A stretch of DNA of 7,916 nt, from positions 1-7,916 of the forward strand of contig JBKPSZ010000121.1 of assembly GCA_046735265.1 (NCBI GenBank), read 5' to 3'. Below, one piece after another: positions 1-5,311 of the stretch. A program made the position numbers and the translations under genes. Origin of the DNA: DATBFU01 sp046735265 (GTDB lineage Bacteria; Acidobacteriota; Thermoanaerobaculia; UBA5066; Gp7-AA6). Under the pieces are notes generated by a model. It did not search any database, was not told the DNA's origin, and saw nothing but the letters and a program-made list of their open reading frames with translations. Each line of letters starts with the position of its first letter. Position 1 is the first letter of the stretch.

Positions 1-109
1 ATCCCCGAACGCTTGGTCGTCGTCGACGTCACTTCTTCGATCGGCGTCATCGCGCAGGTATTTTCCGGGGTCGCACCATTGAGGATTTGTTGGGCATTTT
101 ACGTCAGGA

Positions 110-123
110 GTTAGCACGCTAAC
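110..123. promoter_or_regulatory. 14-bp dyad, possible operator
   Basis: The sequence GTTAGC-AC-GCTAAC is a perfect 6-bp inverted repeat with a 2-bp centre. The centre is too short for a stable RNA hairpin loop, which favours a protein-binding dyad over a terminator. It lies in the AT-richer patch and contains stop codons of two forward frames from the left edge. It lies 235 bp before the NmrA-like gene, so its target promoter is unclear. Its half-site begins like the CIRCE/HrcA element but lacks the 9-bp spacer and the rest of that motif. It may be a chance palindrome. Confidence 0.25.
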
Positions 124-299
124 CACCGTGCGAAGGTCGTCGGGCGCAGGTCGGAGGCGGCGTCACCGGCGCCAGGGAGTTCGAAACGGCGCGACCGAGA
201 AAAACGTCCCCAAGCGACCCCGAACGACGACCCCAAACGTGGGAGACTCCTCTGGAGCACTTGGCTTTTTCTCGCATTGCAGCGAACGGGTCGGGCCGT

Positions 300-344
300 T
301 TCCTAAGCTCTCGGTCGGCGGTTCGAGTCGGGCCGGCCCCACCA
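300..344 (+). other. tRNA-Arg(CCU)-like 3' half, degenerate
   Basis: Read in canonical tRNA numbering, this stretch fits the 3' half of a tRNA without a gap. The 7-nt loop TTCCTAA (300-306) has U33, anticodon CCU and A37. It is followed by 5 nt of stem (307-311), the variable loop CGGTC (312-316), a 5-nt T-stem (317-321), the T-loop TTCGAGT (322-328), 5 nt (329-333), 7 nt of acceptor (334-340), discriminator A341 and CCA (342-344). The stems are broken, however. The T-stem pairs at only three of five positions, the anticodon stem does not pair with 295-299, and no D-arm or matching 5' acceptor (GGGGCCG) is found about 70 nt upstream. It is therefore not a working tRNA. It could be a decayed tRNA end, such as an attachment-site remnant, or coincidence. 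Confidence 0.3.
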
Positions 345-352
345 GAGGAGGG
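345..352 (+). promoter_or_regulatory. Shine-Dalgarno of the NmrA-like gene
   Basis: GAGGAGGG lies 6 nt before the ATG at 359. This near-perfect ribosome site decides the start of the gene against GTG 128, which would add 77 unrelated, low-complexity residues. It directly abuts the CCA of the tRNA-like stretch. Confidence 0.8.
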
Positions 353-358
353 CGCACG

Positions 359-1270
359 ATGATCCTGGTCGTGGGAGCCACCGGTGTCCTGGGTCTCCAG
401 ATCTGCCGCCTGCTTCGCGAGAGAGGTCTCCCCGTGCGGGCGCTCGCTCGCGGGGCGTCCCCGGCAACGGAGGAGCTCGCCCGCCTTGGCGTGGCGGTCG
501 CGAAGGGCGACCTGAAAGATCCCGCCAGCCTGCGGAGCGCGTGCGAGGGCGTGAGCACCGTGATCACGACCGCCACCGCGACTTCGCGGCACGGCCCGGG
601 AGAGAGCATGCGTCTGGTCGATCGGGACGGGCAGCTCTCCCTTCTCGAAGCCGCGCGCGCCGCCGGGGTGCGACGCTACGTCTATGTCTCCGTGTCGCCC
701 AATTTCCGGTCGACGTGCGAGCTCATCCGCATCAAGCGGGAGGTCGAGCGGGAAGTCCGGGGGAGCGGGCTCGAGTGGGTGATTCTCCAGCCTCCGGCGT
801 TTCAGGAGATCTGGCTCTCGCCGATCGTCGGCTTCGACTTGCGTGCCGGGAAAGTGCGGATGATCGGGCCCGGGACCGAGCGAACCAGCCTCGTGTCGAT
901 CGGGGACGTCGCGCGCGTGGCCGTCGAGGCGGCGCTCCGACCGGAGCTGGCGCGAAAGGACCTCGCCTTCGGAGGTCCCCATGCCCTTCCGTTGAACGAC
1001 GTCGTGAAGATGGCCGAAGAGCTGACGGGCAGGCAGTTCCAGGTGCGGCGTCTGCCGCTGCCCCTGGCGAAGGCGCTGCGCGCCGTCCTGACGCGCTTTC
1101 AGCCGACCCAGGGTTCGCTGATCTCCCTCGGCATCGAGCTCGGAGAGAGGGGCGACGTCCTGGACTCCTCCGATCTCTACCGGCAGCTCGGCATTTCGCC
1201 GACTTCCGTGCGGGACTATCTGGCGAGGGCAGCGGGTTCGGGTTCTGCCGCGGGTACCAGACGGGCCTGA
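359..1270 (+). CDS. NmrA-like atypical SDR, NAD(P)-binding protein
   Basis: This 303-residue protein belongs to the NmrA/atypical short-chain dehydrogenase group, cytosolic Rossmann-fold proteins that bind NAD(P)H and act as reductases, redox sensors or assembly factors. The glycine-rich dinucleotide motif GATGVLG (residues 6-12) starts at the first beta strand. The region KGDLKDPASL (49-58) is the usual strand with an acidic residue contacting the adenine side. After YVYVSVSP (107-114), the segment from K127 through SGLEWVILQPPAF (136-148) matches the extended-SDR pattern with a lysine helix followed by the SGL-W-IL-P strand. The canonical YxxxK pair is absent, as expected for NmrA-like members. 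Length is normal for the family. The start at 359 follows GAGGAGGG with 6-nt spacing. It ends 2 bp from the stop of the convergent SDR, so there is no room for a dedicated terminator. The substrate cannot be told from sequence. Confidence 0.9.
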   Translation: MILVVGATGVLGLQICRLLRERGLPVRALARGASPATEELARLGVAVAKGDLKDPASLRSACEGVSTVITTATATSRHGPGESMRLVDRDGQLSLLEAARAAGVRRYVYVSVSPNFRSTCELIRIKREVEREVRGSGLEWVILQPPAFQEIWLSPIVGFDLRAGKVRMIGPGTERTSLVSIGDVARVAVEAALRPELARKDLAFGGPHALPLNDVVKMAEELTGRQFQVRRLPLPLAKALRAVLTRFQPTQGSLISLGIELGERGDVLDSSDLYRQLGISPTSVRDYLARAAGSGSAAGTRRA

Positions 1271-1272
1271 CG

Positions 1273-2118
1273 TCAGATCCGCCGAGGCAGCTTGAGCGAC
1301 TTGCGGAACGCCGCGTCGAGCCACCGGTCGGGAAGCATGGCGCGAAGCGGGATCAGGAGCCGGGCCATGCTCGTGATCCGGTATCGGGTTTTCGGTCGTG
1401 CCGCCTCGATCGCGTCCACGATGACCCGAGCGACGTCCTCGGCCGGCTTCTTGCCCCTCTGGAAGTCCCCCTTCATCGCGGCTTCGGCGCCGCCGTACAG
1501 CGGAGAGTAGGGGCCGGGCCGCCGGAGCATCTCGCCGACTTCTTCGAGCGCCCGATCGTCGAAGTGGGACTCGATCGGCCCTGCCTCGATCACGACGATC
1601 CGAATCCCGAACGGCGCGACCTCGACCCGCAGCGCGTCGGAGATCGACTCGAGGGCGTGCTTGGAAGAGCAGTACGGAGCCGCGAACGGGACCGTCACCC
1701 GACCACCCACGGAGGAGACGTTGACGATCGTTCCGCTCTTCGCTTTCCGCATCGAAGGGAGTACTGCGCGGATCGCCTCGATCGCGCCGAAAAGATTCAC
1801 TTCGAACTGCCGCTGCCAGCGCTCGGGGGAGACGTCCTCGATCGCTCCATACTGGGCGTATCCGGCGTTGTTGACCAGGGCGTCGAGACGCCCTTCCGCG
1901 CGGAGGATTTCTTCGACGGCGCGGCCGGCTTCGCCGGGCCGGGCCACGTCGAGCCGGATCGGGAGGATGCGGCCGGCGGCGCTTCCGAGGCCGGCGAGCG
2001 CCTCGGGCCGCCGGGTCCCGCCGTAAACCCGGTGGCCGCGCCTCTCGGCCTCGCGTGCGGTCGCGAGACCGATGCCCCCGGAGGCGCCGGTCACCAGCAC
2101 GACCCGCTCGCTCGCCAC
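1273..2118 (-). CDS. classical SDR family oxidoreductase (17beta-HSD-like)
   Basis: This is a 281-residue classical short-chain dehydrogenase/reductase, expected to be a cytosolic NAD(P)(H)-dependent oxidoreductase. All hallmarks are intact: the cofactor motif TGASGGIG (10-17), LDV at 56-58, NNAG (83-86), the structural Asn in VNLFG (N108), catalytic Ser136 in NVSSVGG and the YCSSK motif (Tyr149, Lys153). EAGPIES (178-184) is the usual PG-type turn after the active site. The C-terminal 60 residues, with basic and hydrophobic patches, are longer than in FabG-type enzymes and fit the 17beta-hydroxysteroid-dehydrogenase-like subgroup. Arg36-Arg37 after the second strand suggest a preference for NADP(H). 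The start is a GTG with no Shine-Dalgarno; a -10-like TAACAT lies 6 nt upstream, so the transcript may be leaderless. It is divergent from the sigma-factor operon and may share its control. The substrate is unknown. Confidence 0.92.
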   Translation of the reverse strand: MASERVVLVTGASGGIGLATAREAERRGHRVYGGTRRPEALAGLGSAAGRILPIRLDVARPGEAGRAVEEILRAEGRLDALVNNAGYAQYGAIEDVSPERWQRQFEVNLFGAIEAIRAVLPSMRKAKSGTIVNVSSVGGRVTVPFAAPYCSSKHALESISDALRVEVAPFGIRIVVIEAGPIESHFDDRALEEVGEMLRRPGPYSPLYGGAEAAMKGDFQRGKKPAEDVARVIVDAIEAARPKTRYRITSMARLLIPLRAMLPDRWLDAAFRKSLKLPRRI

Positions 2119-2124
2119 GCGGCG

Positions 2125-2153
2125 ATGTTATCCCCCGGCGGCTCGCGGTTTCC
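2125..2153 (-). promoter_or_regulatory. candidate promoter of the SDR gene, ECF-like
   Basis: Reading the minus strand, GGAAAC (2153-2148) is followed after 15 nt by GATAAC (2132-2127), overlapping TAACAT (2130-2125). The GGAAAC box resembles the -35 element of ECF sigma promoters (GGAAC type). TAACAT also fits the TAnnnT -10 pattern, 6 nt before the GTG start, so initiation would fall close to the start codon. This is weak pattern evidence only. Confidence 0.3.
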
Positions 2154-2180
2154 GGGGCGCCGCCCGCGGCCTTCCGGGGC

Positions 2181-2209
2181 GTAAACTCCGGTCGAGGTCG
2201 TTCGTCTAA
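2181..2209 (+). promoter_or_regulatory. candidate autoregulated ECF promoter of the sigma operon
   Basis: GTAAACT (2181-2187) could be a -35 element (consensus GGAACTT) and CGTCTAA (2203-2209) is close to the classic RpoE-type -10 core. There are 16 nt between AAAC and CGTCTAA, within the usual spacing for group IV sigma factors. Initiation about 6-7 nt downstream would lie near 2215-2216, at the GTG start, or 14 nt before the alternative ATG at 2230. ECF operons are commonly self-activated, which supports the reading, but the -35 match is imperfect. Confidence 0.4.
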
Positions 2210-2214
2210 CTCAT

Positions 2215-2826
2215 GTGCAGGCTGCGGCGATGATTCCCCGGCAGACCGACCCGGGCGTCGACGAGGCGAGACTCCTGGCCCAAGTGCGGGCCGGCCACCC
2301 GGAGCTCTTCGAGCACTTCGTGCGGCGCTACCAGCGGAAGATCACGCGCGTCGCGTTTCGAATGCTCCGCGACACCGGCGAGGCCGACTGCGCCGCCCAG
2401 GAGACGTTCCTGCGGGCGTTCCAGAGCCTGAAGGATTTCCGCGAAGGGTCGAGCTTCGAGACGTGGCTCACTCGCATCTGCATCAACTGGTGCAAGGACC
2501 GCCTGAAGCGGCGGCGGCTCGTCGTCTATTTCCATCAGGCGCCGGCGGACGAGGAGGAATCGCGCCCCCGAGACGTCGCTCCGCATCCCGATCCATCCCC
2601 CGAGCGACGCGCGATCTCGAGCGAGATCCGGGAACGCCTCTCCCACGCCATCGGCCGCCTCTCGCCGCGGCAGAAAACGATCTTCCAGTTGAAGCATTTC
2701 GAGGAGCTCTCGATCCCGGAGATCGCCGAGATCACGGGCCTCGACTCCGGGACGGTTAAGTCCCACCTCTTCCGCGCCGCGAGCAAGATTCGGGAGAGGT
2801 TGAAGGAGTTCCACCGGGAGCCATGA
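2215..2826 (+). CDS. ECF RNA polymerase sigma factor (sigma-70 family)
   Basis: This 203-residue protein has the two-domain layout of group IV (ECF) sigma factors. Region 2 spans about residues 19-100: the helix LFEHFVRRYQRKITRVAFRM, then QETFLRAF (62-69) of region 2.2 and FETWLTRICINWCKDRLKRR (81-100), the 2.3/2.4 part that melts and reads the -10 element. A charged, Pro-rich linker (about 101-140) follows. Region 4 (about 143-197) carries LSPRQKTIFQLKHFEELSIPEIAEITGL and the recognition helix SGTVKSHLFRAASKIRERL, which reads the -35. It recruits RNA polymerase to stress promoters. The start is uncertain: GTG 2215 would be nearly leaderless from the candidate promoter, while ATG 2230 gives a protein five residues shorter; neither has a good Shine-Dalgarno. 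The stop overlaps the anti-sigma start (ATGA), typical of a co-translated sigma/anti-sigma pair. Confidence 0.95.
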   Translation: MQAAAMIPRQTDPGVDEARLLAQVRAGHPELFEHFVRRYQRKITRVAFRMLRDTGEADCAAQETFLRAFQSLKDFREGSSFETWLTRICINWCKDRLKRRRLVVYFHQAPADEEESRPRDVAPHPDPSPERRAISSEIRERLSHAIGRLSPRQKTIFQLKHFEELSIPEIAEITGLDSGTVKSHLFRAASKIRERLKEFHREP

Positions 2827-3347
2827 CCATGGAGAAACGGGACCCCGGCCATCTGACCGACGACGAGCTCTTCGGGCTGGCCCTGCCGCCGGCAGGCGAG
2901 CCGGAGGCGCTGCCCGCGCACCTGTCGCAGTGCGCCCGCTGCGGACGCGCGCTGCAGGAGTGGAAGAGCGCCGTTCGGGAGCTCGCCCGGGACGAAGTCG
3001 AGCCGCTCGCGAGGCGCTCGCCCGAAGAGTGGCGGGCCGCCGAAGACCGCACGCTCGAGCGGATTCGCCGGGCGGGCCCGAGGCGGGCTCCGCGAAGCCT
3101 TCCGTGGGCCGTGGGTGTCGCGGCCGCGCTGCTCCTGTTCGCGTTCCTCTTGCCCGCGGTCCGGAACGCCCGAGAGAGGACGGTATCGGGTTCCGATTCG
3201 GCGGCCGCTTCGGAGCTTTCCGCCGCAGACGCCGCGGACGATCAGCTCCTGCGCGACGTCGCGCGTCTCTCGCGCGGCGACGACGACGCAGGGGTGGCCG
3301 GAGGACTCGTCCCCGATCCTTCCGCCGACGCGGAGGACCGCCTGTGA
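2823..3347 (+). CDS. membrane anti-sigma factor with zinc-finger (ZAS-type) motif
   Basis: This 174-residue protein is read as the partner of the sigma factor. The cytosolic N-terminal part contains H33-LSQ-C37-AR-C40, the HxxxCxxC signature of zinc-associated anti-sigma domains; His10 could be the fourth ligand. A basic stretch (RRAGPRRAPRS, 82-92) precedes one hydrophobic span (about 93-113), giving an N-in orientation. About 60 acidic residues remain for the periplasm, short for a sensor domain. Such proteins hold the ECF sigma factor at the membrane until a signal causes release, often by regulated proteolysis. Two starts are possible: ATG 2823, overlapping the sigma stop by 4 bp, or ATG 2829, which has GGGAG (2816-2820) at a better 8-nt spacing. 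It overlaps the next gene by 4 bp (GTGA). The role rests on motif, topology and context, as sequence in this family is poorly conserved. Confidence 0.85.
   Translation: MTMEKRDPGHLTDDELFGLALPPAGEPEALPAHLSQCARCGRALQEWKSAVRELARDEVEPLARRSPEEWRAAEDRTLERIRRAGPRRAPRSLPWAVGVAAALLLFAFLLPAVRNARERTVSGSDSAAASELSAADAADDQLLRDVARLSRGDDDAGVAGGLVPDPSADAEDRL
3332..3336 (+). promoter_or_regulatory. Shine-Dalgarno of the LTxxQ gene
   Basis: GGAGG lies 7 nt before the GTG at 3344, inside the end of the anti-sigma gene. It supports the GTG start, which also places a signal peptide at the N-terminus and makes a 4-bp GTGA overlap with the upstream stop. Confidence 0.7.
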
Positions 3348-3805
3348 AGACCAAGACCCTCGCCGGCGCCGTCTTCCTCCTCGCGGCGGCCCTGCCGATC
3401 GCCGCCCAGGCGGACGTGCCGGACGGCAAGTGGTGGAAACGGCCGCGGGTCGCCAAGGAGATCGGCCTGACGGAAGACCAGTCGAAGAAGATCGAAGCGA
3501 TCTTCGTCGCGTCACGCCCGCGGCTGATCGACCTGAAAGCCGACCTCGAGAAGAAGCAGTTCGCGCTCTCGCAGGCGATGGAGAACGACGCCGGGCGCGC
3601 CGACATCGAGCGGAAGCTCGAGGCGGTCGAAGACGCGCGGAAGGAGCTCCAGAAGACGCGCGTCCTGATGCTCGTGGACATGAAGGGCGTCCTCTCTTCC
3701 GAGCAGTGGGATCGCTTGAAACAGATGCGCGAGCAGGCGCGCGAACGCCGGCGCGAGGGGAAGCGCGGCGGCGGCGCGGCTTCCCACCCGGAATCGAATC
3801 GGTAA
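3344..3805 (+). CDS. Spy/CpxP-like periplasmic LTxxQ protein
   Basis: This 153-residue protein starts at GTG. Residues 1-23 form a signal peptide (KTK, then a hydrophobic Ala/Leu core ending AQA, cleavage likely before Asp24). The mature part is almost wholly helical and charged, with two LTxxQ-type motifs: LTEDQ (42-46) and the variant LSSEQ (117-121). This is the arrangement of the Spy/CpxP family and the related metal-resistance sensors such as CnrX and ZraP, which form cradle-like helical dimers. Spy acts as an ATP-independent chaperone, CpxP and CnrX as periplasmic inputs to stress regulators. The position as third gene of a sigma/anti-sigma operon suggests a sensor or feedback role. The mature chain has one histidine (His148, in the tail) and no cysteine, so CnrX-like His-based metal binding is unlikely. 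The C-terminal 25 residues are rich in Arg, Lys and Gly. Confidence 0.88.
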   Translation: MKTKTLAGAVFLLAAALPIAAQADVPDGKWWKRPRVAKEIGLTEDQSKKIEAIFVASRPRLIDLKADLEKKQFALSQAMENDAGRADIERKLEAVEDARKELQKTRVLMLVDMKGVLSSEQWDRLKQMREQARERRREGKRGGGAASHPESNR

Positions 3806-3854
3806 ACCGGCAAGCCGTAGCCCCCGTCCGCGAGCCCACCGGCCGATCCGCACG

Positions 3855-3860
3855 TACACT
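3855..3860 (+). promoter_or_regulatory. possible -10 element of the deacetylase gene
   Basis: TACACT (TAnnnT type) lies 8 nt before the ATG at 3869, with no Shine-Dalgarno between. No clear -35 box is seen about 17 nt upstream. If used, the transcript would be close to leaderless. Otherwise the gene could be read through from the sigma operon, which ends 63 nt upstream with no visible terminator. Confidence 0.3.
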
Positions 3861-3868
3861 TTCGGCGC

Positions 3869-5311
3869 ATGTCGGCCGCGCGTTTCCTGCTCGCTCTCGT
3901 TACGGCTCTGCCCGCTTCGGCCCCGGACGCCGACGTCCGGTGCACGCCCGATGCGACGCAGGCGTGTCCGGGCGACGGGCGATATCGCGCGCGCGTGCGA
4001 TACCGGGAGCCCACGTTCGCGCCGGAAGGCGCCGACGCGAGGGCGGTCGCGCTGACCCGCGACGCCGCTGCGTTCTCCTTCTTCGACCCGGGCAACCTCG
4101 AGATCGTCCTGAAGGTCCTCGACGGCCGGGCTGTGAACGGACGTTCGTGGCTCTTCGCCGCCGCGCTCACGACGGTCGAGTTCGAGCTGCGCGTGACGGA
4201 CACGGCCACGGGCTGGCGGAGGACCTGGCTCCGCGCGCCGTCCTCTCCGGAGTCGATCGCCGACACCGGGGCCTTCGCGGAGGATCCGACAACCGGACCG
4301 ATCCTCTTCGTGGGAGCGCACCCCGACGACGAGGTGCTCGCCGCTCCGCTTCTCGGAAGGCTCTGCGTCGAGCTCTCGCGTCCCTGCCGGCTGCTCGTCG
4401 CGACCCGAGGGGAATCGGGACGCTGTCGGCTCCCGGGCGGATGTCTGCCGGACCTCGCCACGGTCCGAGCCGACGAAATGCGTCGGGCGGCGCAGCTCCT
4501 CGGCGCGACCCTCGCGTCCTGGGATCTCCCCGACGTCTCCGGGCCCGAACCCGCGGACGTTCGAGCCGCTTGGGCGGAGCGCTCCGGAGGGGAAGAGGCA
4601 CTTCTCGCGCGGATCGCCGGCGCGATCGAGGCCGGCGGAGCCGGAACGGTGATCGCCTTCGATCCGCGGCACGGCTCGACCTGCCATCCGGCGCACCGCG
4701 CGCTTGGCGGGCTCGTGCTCGAAGCGGCGAGACGGGTCGCCGTCCCGCCGGAGATCTTTCTGATCGAGACGCTGGCGGAGAGGCTCGAAGACGGGGACTC
4801 CATCCGGCTCTCGCGGTTTGCGCCCGAAGATCGCCGGGCGATGTCCTTCGAAGGAAAGACGGCGCGCGGAGATCACGCGGGCGGCACCGCGTGGGACTAC
4901 CTGACCGACGACGCCCGGATCCATGCGAGCCAGTTTTCGCAGAAATCGGTTGCGGACCTCGCCGCCGTACCCGCCGAGGAGCAGGAGGTTCGGCTTCTCC
5001 CGGCGCGGGCGCTCGATTCGGGGCCCGACTACGGAAGTCCCTGCCCGCCGTCCACGTCGATCACTTCACCGGTGACGAACGAGGGCCCCGAGCAGAGAAA
5101 GAGGACGGTCTTCGCGACGTCGGCCGGATCGCCCAGACGCTCGAGCGGGACCTTGCGCGCCCAGCGGGCGGCCTGCTCCGCGGGCGTCCCCGCGGGAACC
5201 AGGACGGCGCCCGGGGCGATTCCGTTGACGAGGACTTCCGGCGCGAGCTCCACCGCGAGCGCGCGCACGAGTCCTTCGACGGCGGCCTTGGAAACGGAGT
5301 GCGCGAGATAG
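3869..5311 (+). CDS. secreted PIG-L family zinc deacetylase
   Basis: The open frame encodes 480 residues. Residues 1-18 look like a signal peptide (FLLALVTALPASA). Residues about 22-136 form a beta-rich module with two cysteines (C25, C33) and the blocks FFDPGNLEIVLKVLDG and VTDTATG, resembling an export-associated domain of Acidobacteriota proteins. From about 143 the PIG-L/LmbE fold begins: HPDDE (151-155) supplies zinc ligands His151 and Asp154 and catalytic Asp153; HPAH (273-276) supplies the third ligand, His276; HASQ (352-355) is the family's usual C-terminal motif. The family removes N-acetyl groups from GlcNAc-type sugars and related amides; this export signal suggests an envelope or extracellular substrate. 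From about residue 388 (position 5030) the frame is antisense to the neighbouring SDR. That 93-residue tail is Ser/Thr/Arg-rich and unlike the family, so the true end may be nearer 5030, with a stop lost by mutation or sequence error. Confidence 0.85.
   Translation: MSAARFLLALVTALPASAPDADVRCTPDATQACPGDGRYRARVRYREPTFAPEGADARAVALTRDAAAFSFFDPGNLEIVLKVLDGRAVNGRSWLFAAALTTVEFELRVTDTATGWRRTWLRAPSSPESIADTGAFAEDPTTGPILFVGAHPDDEVLAAPLLGRLCVELSRPCRLLVATRGESGRCRLPGGCLPDLATVRADEMRRAAQLLGATLASWDLPDVSGPEPADVRAAWAERSGGEEALLARIAGAIEAGGAGTVIAFDPRHGSTCHPAHRALGGLVLEAARRVAVPPEIFLIETLAERLEDGDSIRLSRFAPEDRRAMSFEGKTARGDHAGGTAWDYLTDDARIHASQFSQKSVADLAAVPAEEQEVRLLPARALDSGPDYGSPCPPSTSITSPVTNEGPEQRKRTVFATSAGSPRRSSGTLRAQRAACSAGVPAGTRTAPGAIPLTRTSGASSTASARTSPSTAALETECAR

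Larger units (their letters stand above)
1..358. other. left flank without a supportable gene
   Basis: No convincing coding region is seen here. All three forward frames coming from the left edge stop by position 122 (TGA in frame 2 near 80, TAG at 112-114, TAA at 120-122), so at most a short C-terminal tail of an upstream gene could be present; none of the three tails is recognisable. On the minus strand a frame is open from a GTG at 117 to the left edge (39 codons, Asp-rich), but it has no ribosome site and no recognisable motif. Positions 55-125 are visibly richer in A/T than the rest of the window. A longer upstream extension of the 359-1270 frame, back to a GTG at 128, is rejected because of the strong ribosome site at 345-352. 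The dyad at 110-123 and the tRNA-like stretch at 300-344 are listed separately. Confidence 0.6.

Noticed and set aside
1..117. Minus-strand partial gene from GTG 117 off the left edge
   Set aside because: It is only 39 codons, with no ribosome site and no recognised motif, and its Asp-rich composition resembles the antisense of an Arg/Val-rich frame. It cannot be supported without upstream sequence.
110..123. CIRCE/HrcA heat-shock operator
   Set aside because: The half-site begins TTAGCAC, but CIRCE requires TTAGCACTC, a 9-bp spacer and GAGTGCTAA. Here the second half follows after 2 bp.
242..270. Possible rho-independent terminator (CTCC-TCT-GGAG hairpin, then TTTTT)
   Set aside because: The stem is only 4 bp, GGAG can pair in two ways, and 8 nt separate the stem from the T-run. 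No gene is seen ending just upstream.
128..358. N-terminal extension of the NmrA-like gene from GTG 128
   Set aside because: The added 77 residues are low-complexity and precede the Rossmann strand that normally begins the protein. GAGGAGGG at 345-352 marks ATG 359 as the start.
3806..3868. Terminator between the LTxxQ gene and the deacetylase
   Set aside because: Only a 4-bp CGGC-AA-GCCG inverted repeat (3808-3817) is present, with a 2-nt loop and no T-run.
2206..4803. Minus-strand open frame of 865 codons
   Set aside because: It lies antisense to the sigma factor, anti-sigma, LTxxQ and deacetylase genes, all of which have clear family motifs. Its translation is Ser/Arg/Pro-rich low-complexity sequence, a by-product of high GC.
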